A DNA stretch of 64,000 bases from contig UQVH01000003.1 of the NCBI GenBank assembly GCA_900544535.1, forward strand, positions 62,001 through 126,000, in the 5' to 3' direction. How positions within the stretch are numbered: position 1 is the first letter of the stretch; each line of letters starts with the position of its first letter. The notes below the pieces were generated by a model. The model made no database searches, was not told the DNA's origin, and worked only from the letters and a program-made list of their open reading frames with translations. The stretch comes from an uncultured Bacteroidales bacterium (GTDB taxonomy: Bacteria > Bacteroidota > Bacteroidia > Bacteroidales > Muribaculaceae). Positions 17,444 through 26,418 of the stretch are shown piece by piece. Position numbers and translations under genes: made by a program.

Positions 17444-17877
17444 CCAAAGAAGAGAGTGCGAAATTGCTTGATAAGGCTGCAAGGATTTGTGTGGAGAAGC
17501 ATTTGGGTCAACGGGATAAGACGGGGGCTGCTTATTTTCAGCATCCGATGCGTGTGGCTATGCGCTGCAAGAGCGATGAGGAGAAGATGGTGGCTCTACT
17601 CCATGATACAATTGAGGATACAGACGTTACTCCCGAATATCTGCTTGCCGAAGGTTTCCCTCAGGCAATTGTCGACGGGGTGCTTTCAGTGACGAAACGC
17701 GAAGGGGAGAACTATGAGGAGTTTGTGGCCCGTGCCAAGCGAAATCCTATCGGCCGGGCAGTTAAAATACATGATCTTGAGGATAATCTCGATATTTTCC
17801 GCTTCACCGAGTTTGATGCGGGTATGATGGAGCGCTATAACAAGTATCTTCGGGCTTATCGGTTTCTCAGTGAGTAG
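17440..17877 (+). CDS. HD-domain phosphohydrolase, small alarmone hydrolase-like
   Basis: The 145-residue protein matches the HD domain found in RelA/SpoT and in small Mesh1-type (p)ppGpp hydrolases. Metal ligands can be seen: H35 (YFQHPMRVA), H55-D56 with E59-D60 (LLHDTIEDTDVTPE, the HDxxED hydrolase motif), and H111-D112 (AVKIHDLEDNLD). No synthetase domain is present. It probably hydrolyses a nucleotide, possibly (p)ppGpp, but other HD proteins act on other nucleotides. The start region is triplicated (see the 17391 repeat), which may affect its translation. Confidence 0.82.
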   Translation: MTKEESAKLLDKAARICVEKHLGQRDKTGAAYFQHPMRVAMRCKSDEEKMVALLHDTIEDTDVTPEYLLAEGFPQAIVDGVLSVTKREGENYEEFVARAKRNPIGRAVKIHDLEDNLDIFRFTEFDAGMMERYNKYLRAYRFLSE

Positions 17878-17930
17878 GGCCGGGTGTTATCCAGCATCTT
17901 CGATGCAGGCATAGCACGGCACTGCCATTA

Positions 17931-18007
17931 CCCCAGGCACCGCTCGACCTCCGCTCTGCTTCGGCGCTCGCTCAGCCTGGGGTTCCTGAAACACAGGCTC
18001 TTCGAGC
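17931..18007. repeat. GC-rich palindromic element
   Basis: CCCCAGGC (17931-17938) pairs with GCCTGGGG (17975-17982), enclosing a C/T-rich loop; a second small hairpin GGCTC-TTC-GAGCC follows near 17996-18008. It lies in the gene-free gap after the HD gene and resembles a dispersed REP-like element; no second copy is visible in this window. Confidence 0.4.
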
Positions 18008-18032
18008 CTTGGGCGCTGGCTTCAGTGCAGGG

Positions 18033-18270
18033 AGCTTTGGGAGAATTGAGAGGACTGAGAGATTTGGGAGAGCCGGGAGGATTGGGAGTTTTGGGAGTAC
18101 TGAGAGTTTTGGGAAGATTGGGATAGCCGGGAACTTTGGGCGGACCGGGTGCTTTGGAAGAGCCGGGAGGATTGGAAGGGCTGGGAGTTTTGGGAAGCTT
18201 GGAGGTGCTGGGGGGATTTGGGCGGAGTGGGAGATTTGAGAAAGCTGAGAGTTCTGGGGATGCCTGGGAA
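18033..18270 (+). repeat. 9-bp G-rich minisatellite
   Basis: About 25 degenerate copies of a 9-bp unit, consensus near TTTGGGAGA or GCCGGGAGG, strongly G-over-C biased on the plus strand. At 18066-18095 four GGG runs recur exactly every 9 bases, giving G3N6G3N6G3N6G3, a G-quadruplex pattern. All three plus frames stay open for stretches with a three-residue period (xGx), which reflects the repeat and not a gene. It ends just before the CYTH gene stop. A short relative lies at 21426-21462. Confidence 0.75.
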
Positions 18271-18284
18271 CTCTGTATTATTGA

Positions 18285-18737
18285 TTATTTGCGGGCGAGG
18301 GTGGAGTTGTAGTAGGCGGGGTCGCCGGTGACTTCGGGTCCGAGGAAAGGAGGAAGCGGGGGATTGCAGTCGGGCGACGGGATTTCGATTTCAGCAAGGA
18401 TGAGTCCTTCGTGGCGCCCGTGGAAGATATCGACTTCCCATTTCCACCCCTCGAAATCGACGATATAGCGGGTTTTGTCGATGGCGAATCCTCCGCAGAG
18501 ACGTTCGGCCATATCCTCGACCTCGTCAACCGGAACGGGATATTCCCATTCGTCCCGGACAGCGCCATGATTGCGGCCCTTGACTGTCAGAAAGGCCCGG
18601 TCGTCGCGGACGCGCAGACGCACTGTCGCATCGGGATTGACTGATATATATGCCTGACGTATGCGGGATGAAGATTCAGCACAGGCGATGAAACTCGTGT
18701 CGCTGACGAGAAATTTACGTTCGATTTCTTTTGCCAT
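18285..18737 (-). CDS. CYTH domain protein (triphosphate tunnel metalloenzyme)
   Basis: This 150-residue protein starts MAKEIERKFLV, the ExExK motif that defines CYTH/triphosphate tunnel enzymes. Alternating charged strands follow (TVRLRVRDDRAFLTVKGR, EWEYPVP, KTRYIV, WEVDIFHGRHEGLILAEIEI), which line the tunnel and bind triphosphate and metal. Short bacterial members are usually inorganic triphosphatases; the substrate here is inferred from the family. I chose the ATG at 18737 because earlier in-frame starts overlap the divergent promoter region. It is divergent from the DUF5686 gene. Confidence 0.9.
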   Translation of the reverse strand: MAKEIERKFLVSDTSFIACAESSSRIRQAYISVNPDATVRLRVRDDRAFLTVKGRNHGAVRDEWEYPVPVDEVEDMAERLCGGFAIDKTRYIVDFEGWKWEVDIFHGRHEGLILAEIEIPSPDCNPPLPPFLGPEVTGDPAYYNSTLARK

Positions 18738-18815
18738 TGTCTTACCGAAGTGATATTGAGTGTTAAAAGAGTGTAAAGAGGGGGAGAGGATAGCGCTTAT
18801 ATAGGCATTTATGAC

Positions 18816-18831
18816 TAATTTTGCAAAATTA
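18816..18831. promoter_or_regulatory. Back-to-back divergent -7 elements in one palindrome
   Basis: TAATTTTGCAAAATTA is a perfect 16-bp palindrome whose left half is a TAnnTTTG box for the plus strand (DUF5686 gene) and whose right half is the same box for the minus strand (CYTH gene). The two polymerase sites overlap, so the promoters probably compete. Confidence 0.5.
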
Positions 18832-18863
18832 AAAAAGATTGTAACTATTTGCAACAGTTTCCT

Positions 18864-21422
18864 ATGACCAAATTGCGCGCGCTGACGTGCGTCATCATAT
18901 TATTTTTAAGCATAGCTTTTCTTCCGTTTTCTTCGGCAGGCCGCAATGTGACTGTCCGCGGTGTCGTGCGCGATTCGCTGACCCGCGAGCCGATTCCATT
19001 TGCCTCAGTGCTGCTGAAAGGGACTGACCGCGGAGTGCTGACTGACGATCAGGGCCGCTACACGGTGGTTACGGCGCTGCCGTTTGACAGCGTCATGGGC
19101 TCGTCGCTGGGTTATACGACCAAGACAGTGCCGGTCAGGAAGAAAGGTGACAATGTGAAGGTCGATCTTGACCTGGTGTCAACCGGAGTGCTTCTCGGCG
19201 AGGTCATAGCGAAACCCAAGCGCGAGCACTATTCCAAGAAAAACAATCCGGCGGTGGCGTTCATGGAGAAAATCCGCCATACGCAGGACCTGAACGACCC
19301 GCGGCGCCACGACAATTACAATTACAACAAATATGAGCGCATCACTCTGGCGCTGAACAACTATCAGTTCAACGATTCGGCCAAACGCGGTTTCGACAAA
19401 ATGTTCTCGTTCATCAAGGAGTATATTGACACGTCGGAGGTTTCGGGAAAGCCGATACTGAATGTGGCTCTGCGCGAAAAGCTGTCATCGGTCCATTACC
19501 GCCGCGATCCGAAAGGTGAGAAAGAATACGTCACCGGCCTGCGGTCGTCGGGCGTCGACGAAATGCTTGACAAGCAGAGTATGCAGACGTTTTATGAGGA
19601 CGTCTTGCGCGAGGTGGATGTCTATGACAACGACATAGTTCTGATGCAGACGCGCTTTGTGTCGCCGCTGTCGAGAATCGCGCCTGATTTCTATAAATTC
19701 TATCTGAGCGACACGGTGTTTGTCGACTCGACGCGCTGTGTGGAGCTGACCTTTGTGCCGCGCAATCCGAGCACGATGGGTTTCACTGGGCGTTTCTATG
19801 TGCCGGTAGGCGACACGACTATGTTCATCAAGAGGATTATCCTGCGGGTGCCTCATGACATCAATCTGAATTTCATCGACGGTCTCGTCATCAGCCAGGA
19901 CTATGAGAAAGCGCCCGACGGCTCGCGCCTGAAGACGAAAGACGACATGATACTCGAAGCAAGCGTGCTGCCGGGGTCCGGGGGCGTGTACGGACGGCGC
20001 CATACCGTCTACGACAGCCACAATTTCGATCCGGCGCCCGATCAGTCGATCTTCAAGCGCGGCATCGCGCAGATCTATGCTCCGGGTGCCGAATACCGGG
20101 GGAAAGATTTCTGGGAGGAGAACCGCAAACTGGAGATTGCCCAGGGCGAGAACTCGATGGAGAAGATGATGGAACGGATGAGACAGGTTCCGGTCTTCTA
20201 CTGGACTGAAAAGGTGGTGAAGATACTCGTCTCCGGTTATGTGCCAACGGCAGAGAAGTCGTATTTCGACATCGGGCCGATGACGTCGCTCGCCTCCTAC
20301 AACTCCGTGGAAGGACTGCGTCTGAGGGCCGGTGGCATGACCACGGCCAACCTGTCGCGTCGCTGGTTTGCCCGCGGCTATGGGGCCTATGGTTTCAGGG
20401 ACCACAAATGGAAGTATTCGGGAGAGCTGGAATACTCGTTCCGCGATAAGGATTATCATTCTCGCGAGTTTCCGATGCACTCGCTGAGAGTCACACATCT
20501 CTATGACCTTGACCGTCTCGGACAGTTGTCGACTGTCCATAATGCCGACAACTTTTTCCTTTCGGCAAGCCGTTTGCCAGACCGTCAGATGACCTATCAC
20601 CGTGTCACGAAATTGGAGTATATACTCGAAACCGAGCAGCATTTCTCGCTTGAGGCCCGGTTGCAGAACGAACGTCAGTACTCGACGCGGTTCATGACCT
20701 TCATCAACGGTCACGGGGAGAGCTTCGGTCATTATACGATCAACTCTTTCCGTCTCCAGTTGCGCTATGCTCCGGGCGAGAAGTTTTATCAGATGAAAAC
20801 AGGCCGCACGCGTATCAATTTCGACGCTCCGGAATTTGTGCTGTCGCACACCTATGCCCCGAAGGGCTTCATGGGCAATTCGTTTGCGCTGAATGTGACG
20901 GAGGCTTCGTTTTTCAAGCGCTTCTGGCTGTCGGCGTTCGGCTATGTGGACGTGTCGCTCAAAGGCGGCCACGTGTGGTCGCGCACTCCCTATCCCGGAC
21001 TGCTGATTCCGGGTGCCAATCTCTCGTATCTGATCATACCTGACCTGTTTTCGTGTATGAATCCCATGGAGTTCATTAACGATTCGTATGCGCAATGGGA
21101 TCTGACCTACTGGGCCAACGGTCTGATATTGAATTATATTCCGCTGATAAAGCGTCTCAAACTGCGCGAGGCGTTCATGTTTAAAGGCGTGTGGGGCCAT
21201 TTGAGCGACCGCAACAAGCCCTGGCTGAATCCCGATCTTTACGGTTTCCCGGAGATCAACAATACGCAGCTGATGTCGAATACCCCCTATATGGAGGTGG
21301 GCGTGGGACTTGACAACCTGTTTAAGGTATTCCGCGTCGATTACACCTGGCGTCTGACTTACCGCGACAACCCCGGCGCCTGCAAGCAGGGACTGAGATT
21401 TACTTTCCATTTCTCGTTCTGA
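18864..21422 (+). CDS. DUF5686 and carboxypeptidase-like regulatory domain outer-membrane protein
   Basis: The 852-residue protein starts with a signal peptide (about 1-27), then a carboxypeptidase-regulatory-like beta sandwich (VRGVVRDSLTREPIPFASVLLKGTDRGVLTDDQGRY, about 28-110), then the DUF5686 region rich in aromatic residues and ending in phenylalanine (FTFHFSF), as expected for an outer-membrane beta barrel. The family is common in Bacteroidetes and of unknown function. An in-frame TTG at 18849 is less likely than the ATG at 18864. Minisatellite-like sequence begins right after the stop. Confidence 0.88.
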   Translation: MTKLRALTCVIILFLSIAFLPFSSAGRNVTVRGVVRDSLTREPIPFASVLLKGTDRGVLTDDQGRYTVVTALPFDSVMGSSLGYTTKTVPVRKKGDNVKVDLDLVSTGVLLGEVIAKPKREHYSKKNNPAVAFMEKIRHTQDLNDPRRHDNYNYNKYERITLALNNYQFNDSAKRGFDKMFSFIKEYIDTSEVSGKPILNVALREKLSSVHYRRDPKGEKEYVTGLRSSGVDEMLDKQSMQTFYEDVLREVDVYDNDIVLMQTRFVSPLSRIAPDFYKFYLSDTVFVDSTRCVELTFVPRNPSTMGFTGRFYVPVGDTTMFIKRIILRVPHDINLNFIDGLVISQDYEKAPDGSRLKTKDDMILEASVLPGSGGVYGRRHTVYDSHNFDPAPDQSIFKRGIAQIYAPGAEYRGKDFWEENRKLEIAQGENSMEKMMERMRQVPVFYWTEKVVKILVSGYVPTAEKSYFDIGPMTSLASYNSVEGLRLRAGGMTTANLSRRWFARGYGAYGFRDHKWKYSGELEYSFRDKDYHSREFPMHSLRVTHLYDLDRLGQLSTVHNADNFFLSASRLPDRQMTYHRVTKLEYILETEQHFSLEARLQNERQYSTRFMTFINGHGESFGHYTINSFRLQLRYAPGEKFYQMKTGRTRINFDAPEFVLSHTYAPKGFMGNSFALNVTEASFFKRFWLSAFGYVDVSLKGGHVWSRTPYPGLLIPGANLSYLIIPDLFSCMNPMEFINDSYAQWDLTYWANGLILNYIPLIKRLKLREAFMFKGVWGHLSDRNKPWLNPDLYGFPEINNTQLMSNTPYMEVGVGLDNLFKVFRVDYTWRLTYRDNPGACKQGLRFTFHFSF

Positions 21423-21425
21423 GAA

Positions 21426-21462
21426 TTTTGGGAGGATTGGAAGAGTTGGACGTATTTGGGGA
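21426..21462 (+). repeat. Short copy of the 9-bp G-rich minisatellite
   Basis: About four units (TTTGGGAGG, ATTGGAAGA, GTTGGACGT, ATTTGGGGA) of the same kind as the array at 18033-18270, directly after the DUF5686 stop codon. Confidence 0.5.
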
Positions 21463-21485
21463 TTGCCGGTACTATTTAATGTATA

Positions 21486-21561
21486 GTAGGGACGCTTTTT
21501 AAAGCGTCCGCAATCGTCTGGTAATCAGTTAGAACGCGGGCGCTTTAAAAAGTGTCCCTAC
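21486..21561. repeat. MITE-like inverted-repeat element
   Basis: Two 26-base arms (21486-21511 and 21536-21561) beginning GTAGGGAC and pairing with two mismatches around a 24-base centre. A single related arm lies at 39597-39631. Size and structure suit a small non-autonomous or REP-like element. Confidence 0.6.
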
Positions 21562-21621
21562 CGGAGGGTTGTGATAGGTTTATTGTGGTGTGCTGATAAT
21601 TTGAGTTGAATCAAAGGATTT

Positions 21622-21768
21622 TTACCACTCGTCTCTTGGAATTTCGGTGAATTCCTTGCCGTTACGGCGCCAGCGTCCGCCGTTGGGATCTTGATAGACA
21701 TCATCCCAAAGGTGCGTGAGGGTTGACTTATTGCTAAATATCAGATCGCCGTCCGTGTGGCTCTTACT
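21622..21768 (-). pseudogene. Remnant of a coding sequence (C-terminal end only)
   Basis: The minus strand reads an in-frame segment ending GGRWRRNGKEFTEIPRDEW-stop, preceded by DLIFSNKSTLTHLWDDVYQDPN. Codons are native-like and the composition is protein-like, but an in-frame stop lies about 50 codons upstream and no start codon precedes it. It therefore looks like the surviving 3' end of a gene whose body was lost when the AT-rich sequence to its right arrived. The family is not recognised. Confidence 0.45.
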
Positions 21769-21973
21769 GATTCTTTATTTGTTCAACTTGAAACAACTTA
21801 TACACTAACTGCCTACAACTCAGTGATACATGGAATAGATATTTAATATTATATTTATGGTTAGTTTCCGGTAAAATATCTTTCGGCATTTCTGAAATAA
21901 TATGTTTTGAATATTTGGGCCAAATACTTAATTTTACATGCAAATAATTTTTTTGATAGATTAAGAATATAAA

Positions 21974-23023
21974 ATGAGCATTTGGAGTGATATATGTCAG
22001 ATAATGAGACATGCTGACAGAGGAAATGAAATGGCATATCAAAAATATGTCAAGGATTTAGTGTTTGAAATGAAATTGGGATGGCATAAGGAGCAAATTT
22101 CAGAACAGCTATCGTTACAGTTGGGTGCTACTGAACGTCTTATACCAGATATTATGATTGCTAAGGATGAAGATAATCGGTTTATAATAGAGTTTAAGAG
22201 ACCTGGACATGTTAAGTCTTCGAAAGACCTTAATCAATTAGTATCTTATATGAAGCAACTTGAAACTCCTATTGGTATTTATTTTGGTGATGAAATGGAT
22301 ATCTATTATAAAAATATAGGAGACGGATCCGATCCGCTGTTATTAATGACATTATATTTTGATATGTCCGATTCAGATGGAGATGATTTTGTAATGTTAT
22401 TCAATGCGAATGCTTTCTCGATTGAAAATATATTATTCTATAAGAAAGAGCGAGAGAGAAGAATCGCGTATCAGGAGAATTGTAAACGATTGCTTAATGA
22501 GATAACTTCAAATGTATTTAAAAATGAACTCCAAAATATCATAAGTACTCATTTAATTGATAGCGGTGAAAATGAGGATATAGTGAATGATGTTTTAAAT
22601 CAAATTGACATCAGGCTTTCTTTGATGGTAAAAGATGAAGATACGTCCATTTCGATGCCTACTGGTGGTTATTGTGAGTCAAATCATAATCACGGTAATA
22701 TAAGATGTAAAAATAATGGAGTGGCTCAGCGATATGCCTATTCATTGATAAGAAGTATTATAGACAGAAATCCTACCTTGAGATTTAATCAATTAATGGA
22801 AATATTTGGGAGAAAGAATTATATTGAAAATATTACACAGATAAAAGATGAATCCCGTTGGTTTATAGAAGAAAATGATATAATAAAAATTGCTGATGGA
22901 ACGAAAGTTGTTGTATCCAATCAATGGGGATTTAGGAATAATAGCAAGCCTAAAATGACGAGACTCAGAGAGATCGCAAGAAAGTATGGAATTGATGATA
23001 CATTGCCAATTGGTATTTCGTAA
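21974..23023 (+). CDS. Orphan type I restriction HsdR_N-like nuclease-domain protein
   Basis: A 349-residue, AT-rich gene. Residues about 15-125 resemble the N-terminal nuclease region of HsdR (HSDR_N_2 type): IPDIMIAKDEDNRFIIEFKRP supplies a PD-(D/E)xK-type site (D59, E73, K75), followed by KDLNQLVSYMKQ and IGIYFGDEMDIYY. There is no helicase domain. Residues about 240-349 form a second unit (LRFNQLMEIFGRK, SRWFIEENDIIKIADGTKVVVSNQWG) of a kind I associate with defence-related proteins. No methylase or specificity gene is adjacent. Probably a horizontally acquired defence or mobile-element gene; the molecular role is unknown. Confidence 0.65.
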   Translation: MSIWSDICQIMRHADRGNEMAYQKYVKDLVFEMKLGWHKEQISEQLSLQLGATERLIPDIMIAKDEDNRFIIEFKRPGHVKSSKDLNQLVSYMKQLETPIGIYFGDEMDIYYKNIGDGSDPLLLMTLYFDMSDSDGDDFVMLFNANAFSIENILFYKKERERRIAYQENCKRLLNEITSNVFKNELQNIISTHLIDSGENEDIVNDVLNQIDIRLSLMVKDEDTSISMPTGGYCESNHNHGNIRCKNNGVAQRYAYSLIRSIIDRNPTLRFNQLMEIFGRKNYIENITQIKDESRWFIEENDIIKIADGTKVVVSNQWGFRNNSKPKMTRLREIARKYGIDDTLPIGIS

Positions 23024-23058
23024 TAATTGGCAAAAGGAGAATAATTATAAAAATATGA

Positions 23059-23100
23059 AATAAAACGGATTGTAGCTCATGAGCTACAATCCGTTTTATT
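23059..23100. terminator. Bidirectional terminator, 42-bp perfect palindrome
   Basis: A fully self-complementary 42-base sequence centred at 23079/23080 with A-rich left and T-rich right ends, between the convergent nuclease-like gene and dnaK. It can end both transcripts. Confidence 0.8.
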
Positions 23101-23125
23101 AGGTTATGTATTCTGATTCGGGAAT

Positions 23126-25030
23126 TTATTTCACTTCTTCGAATTCGACATCATCGACGTGGCCTTCGCCGGGGTTGCCTGCCTGTGAGGCGCCGGGGGT
23201 AGGACCTGCCTGGGCGCTGCCTGCGGCCTGCTGGGCGTTGAGGATCTCCTGCTGGATGGCACCGAAGGTGTTCTGAATTTCGGTGATTGCGGCGTCGATG
23301 GCTGCAATGTCCTGAGCCTTGTGGGCTTCTTTCAGTTTGTTGAGGGCGTTGTCGATCTGCGCCTTCTTGTCGGCAGGGATCTTGTCGCCGAGTTCCTGAA
23401 GCTGTTTCTCGGTCTGGAAGATGACGGTGTCGGCGTGGTTGAGTTTGTCAATCTTTTCCTTTTCCTTGGCGTCAGCTGCGGCATTGGCTTCGGCTTCTTT
23501 CTTCATACGCTCGATTTCGGCGTCGGTCAGGCCGCTGGATGCTTCGATACGGATGCTCTGTTCCTTGCCGGTTGCTTTGTCTTTGGCCGATACGTTAAGG
23601 ATGCCGTTGGCGTCGACTTCGAAGGTGACTTCGATCTGAGGTATGCCACGGGGAGCGGGTGCGATTCCGTCGAGGTGGAATTTGCCGAGGGTCTTGTCGT
23701 CTTTCGCCATAGGACGTTCGCCCTGAAGTACGTGGATTTCAACTGAGGGCTGATTGTCAGCTGCGGTGGAGAAAGTCTCGCTCTTGCGGGTCGGGATGGT
23801 TGTGTTGGCTTCGATCATCTTGGTCATCACGCCGCCGAGGGTTTCGATACCGATCGACAGAGGCACAACGTCAAGAAGAAGGACGTCTTTGACATCGCCT
23901 GAGAGGACACCGCCCTGGATGGCTGCGCCTACGGCCACAACTTCGTCGGGGTTGACGCCCTTAGAAGGTGCTTTGCCGAAGAATTTCTCTACAACCTGCT
24001 GGATTGCGGGGATACGGGTAGAACCGCCGACGAGGATGACTTCGTCAATGTCTTTCGCGGTCATGCCGGCATCCTTAAGAGCCTGTTCGCAGGGTTTGAT
24101 TGTTGCCTGGATGAGTTTGTCGGCAAGCTGTTCGAACTGTGCGCGGGTAAGGGTCTTTACAAGGTGCTTGGGACCTGTTGCGGTGGCAGTGATGTAGGGG
24201 AGGTTGATTTCAGTGGAAGTGGTAGAAGAAAGTTCGATCTTGGCCTTTTCGGCAGCTTCTTTAAGACGCTGGAGGGCCATGGCGTCCTTGCGGAGGTCAA
24301 TGCCTTCTTCTTTTTCGAATTCGTTGGCAAGCCAGTCGATGATGACATGGTCGAAGTCGTCGCCGCCGAGGTGAGTGTCACCGTTGGTCGACTTCACTTC
24401 AAACACGCCGTCGCCGAGTTCGAGGATAGAGATATCGAATGTACCGCCACCGAGGTCGAATACGGCGATCTTCTGATCCTTGTCGGATTTGTCAAGACCG
24501 TAGGCAAGTGCGGCGGCGGTGGGTTCGTTGACGATACGTTTTACGGTAAGACCGGCGATTTCACCTGCTTCCTTGGTTGCCTGGCGCTGAGAGTCGTTGA
24601 AGTAAGCGGGGACGGTGATGACAGCCTCTGTTACAGCCTGACCGAGGTAGTCTTCGGCGGTTTTCTTCATTTTCTGAAGAATCATTGCGGAGATTTCCTG
24701 CGGAGTGTATTCGCGGCCGTCGATATCGACGCGCGGAGTATTATTGTCGCTGCGGACCACTTTGTAGGGCACGCGTTCGATTTCTTTTGCAACCTGATCA
24801 TAGGTCTCGCCCATGAAACGCTTGATCGAGTTGATTGTACGTTTCGGGTTTGTGATGGCTTGACGTTTTGCGGGGTCACCTACTTTACGTTCGCCGCCGT
24901 CAACGAATGCTACGATTGACGGTGTTGTATTACGGCCTTCGCTGTTAGGAATTACAACGGGGTCGTTGCCTTCGAGGACTGAAACACAGGAGTTGGTTGT
25001 TCCAAGGTCAATACCAATAATTTTTCCCAT
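23126..25030 (-). CDS. dnaK: Molecular chaperone DnaK (Hsp70)
   Basis: The 634-residue chaperone binds exposed hydrophobic segments in an ATP-controlled cycle with DnaJ and GrpE. Visible: [12 protein letters not shown] at the start, [50 protein letters not shown], the substrate-binding domain with [14 protein letters not shown], the lid helices, and the C-terminal EEVK tail after a Gly/Ala-rich linker. Neither dnaJ nor grpE is adjacent. A sigma-54-like sequence lies 116 bases upstream (see findings). Confidence 0.98.
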   Translation of the reverse strand: MGKIIGIDLGTTNSCVSVLEGNDPVVIPNSEGRNTTPSIVAFVDGGERKVGDPAKRQAITNPKRTINSIKRFMGETYDQVAKEIERVPYKVVRSDNNTPRVDIDGREYTPQEISAMILQKMKKTAEDYLGQAVTEAVITVPAYFNDSQRQATKEAGEIAGLTVKRIVNEPTAAALAYGLDKSDKDQKIAVFDLGGGTFDISILELGDGVFEVKSTNGDTHLGGDDFDHVIIDWLANEFEKEEGIDLRKDAMALQRLKEAAEKAKIELSSTTSTEINLPYITATATGPKHLVKTLTRAQFEQLADKLIQATIKPCEQALKDAGMTAKDIDEVILVGGSTRIPAIQQVVEKFFGKAPSKGVNPDEVVAVGAAIQGGVLSGDVKDVLLLDVVPLSIGIETLGGVMTKMIEANTTIPTRKSETFSTAADNQPSVEIHVLQGERPMAKDDKTLGKFHLDGIAPAPRGIPQIEVTFEVDANGILNVSAKDKATGKEQSIRIEASSGLTDAEIERMKKEAEANAAADAKEKEKIDKLNHADTVIFQTEKQLQELGDKIPADKKAQIDNALNKLKEAHKAQDIAAIDAAITEIQNTFGAIQQEILNAQQAAGSAQAGPTPGASQAGNPGEGHVDDVEFEEVK

Positions 25031-25224
25031 AATGATTATAATTTTTATGTTTTTGTTTTTTTATTTTTTCGTTAAAACCTGTCGTGCGGGAGACGGTGCG
25101 GGGTCTTTCGGACTGACGCTCCTGCTCGCCGACATCCAATAATGTAACAAATTTTGTGCCAAAAAGGTTGAAGAAAATGTAAGTGCTTAAATTTCATTAT
25201 TTTTTGCCGACGCAGGATTCTGCC

Positions 25225-25278
25225 ATGAAAACTGACACGGTCTGCCAATACGACAGATGCGTAGAGGCAGACCGCAGT
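25225..25278 (-). terminator. Probable terminator of asnA
   Basis: CGGTCTGCC (25238-25246) pairs with GGCAGACCG (25266-25274), extended by ACTG/CAGT with a 3-base bulge, and TTTT follows on the minus strand. It lies 70 bases after the asnA stop. The rest of 25031-25347 holds only the dnaK leader. Confidence 0.55.
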
Positions 25279-25347
25279 TAAAACTATGTGTAAGGGGTTA
25301 GGGATTAGTATAAGATTTACTCCATGTGTAAGTATCAGAATGGGGGA

Positions 25348-26382
25348 CTAAAGCAGCTCGATACCGGCGTCGGCACATGCTTTGATCTGTTCTTCGGGCC
25401 AGATGGAGGCCTGGACTTCACCGATGTGGGCTTTGTGGAGAAGGAACATGCACAGACGGCTCTGTCCGATGCCTCCGCCGATCGAATAAGGAAGCTTGCC
25501 TTCGAGGAGGAGTTTGTGGAATGTGAGTGACGAGCGTTCGGTGCATCCGCGGATCTCAAGCTGCTCGCGCAGTGATTCGGGGCTGACCCGGATGCCCATT
25601 GATGAAATCTCGAAAGGAATGTTGAGAACAGGGTTCCAGAGGATGATATCGCCGTTGAGTCCGTGGAAGCCCTCTTCATTGATGCTGATCCAGTCGTCGT
25701 AGTCAGGTGAACGGCCGTCGTGTGGCTGCCCGTCGCTGAGCGGAGCGCCTATACCTATTATAAATATAGCGCCATGTTCGCGGGCACAGATGGCCTCGCG
25801 TTCGCGCGGAGTCTTGTCGGGATAAAGACGGGCGAGTTCTTCGGCATGGACGAAAGTGATGTCAGGAGGAAGGACGGGGGTGATGTGGGGGAATTTCTCG
25901 TAGACCATCTGCTCGACTTCGAGAAGCACTTTGTAGATGGTGCGCACGGTCTTTTTCAGATAGGCCAGCGTGCGGTCTTCCTTTCTGATTGATTTTTCCC
26001 AATCCCACTGATCGACATAGAGGGAATGGAGGTTGTCGAGATCCTCGAACGTGCGGATGGCGTTCATGTCGGTATATAGACCGTAGCCTGGAGCGATGTC
26101 ATAGGCTCCGAGTTTATAGCGTTTCCATTTCGCCAGCGAGTGGACCACTTCGGCTTTCTGTCCGCCCATCGCGTCGATGTTGAACGAAACCGCCTCTTCT
26201 ACGCCGTTGAGATTGTCGTTGAGGCCTGTGCCGGTCAGGAGAAACAGCGGGGCTGTCACGCGGCGGAGTTTCAGTTCACGTGCAAAAATGGTCTGAAATG
26301 TGTCTTTTACCATTTTGATCGCTACCTCGGTGGTTTCCGGAAGCAATTTGCGATGATATTTCTCAGGAATAATCAGTGGCAT
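25348..26382 (-). CDS. asnA: Aspartate--ammonia ligase (asparagine synthetase A)
   Basis: This enzyme makes asparagine from aspartate, ammonia and ATP; it is related to class II aminoacyl-tRNA synthetases. The 344 residues start MPLIIPEKYHRKLLPE and include AVSFNIDAMGGQKAEVVHSLAKWKR, YGLYTDMNAIR, SLYVDQWDWEK and the C-terminal GGGIGQSRLCMFLL active-site segment. An upstream TTG at 26388 is less likely than this ATG. A good promoter lies at 26419-26450. The gene is transcribed alone and is divergent from the threonylcarbamoyl-AMP synthase gene. Confidence 0.95.
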   Translation of the reverse strand: MPLIIPEKYHRKLLPETTEVAIKMVKDTFQTIFARELKLRRVTAPLFLLTGTGLNDNLNGVEEAVSFNIDAMGGQKAEVVHSLAKWKRYKLGAYDIAPGYGLYTDMNAIRTFEDLDNLHSLYVDQWDWEKSIRKEDRTLAYLKKTVRTIYKVLLEVEQMVYEKFPHITPVLPPDITFVHAEELARLYPDKTPREREAICAREHGAIFIIGIGAPLSDGQPHDGRSPDYDDWISINEEGFHGLNGDIILWNPVLNIPFEISSMGIRVSPESLREQLEIRGCTERSSLTFHKLLLEGKLPYSIGGGIGQSRLCMFLLHKAHIGEVQASIWPEEQIKACADAGIELL

Positions 26383-26418
26383 GAGCAAATATTGTTAGAT
26401 TGTTGAATTATGATGTGA

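Noticed and set aside
18009..18239. Possible collagen-like (Gly every third residue) small protein
   Set aside because: All frames show the same three-residue period because the DNA repeats every 9 bases; there is no ribosome site or signal peptide, and the repeats are interrupted.
19485..21410. A 641-codon open frame on the minus strand
   Set aside because: It is antisense to the DUF5686 gene, has an Arg/His-rich composition, no family features and no promoter; the plus-strand product is clearly real.
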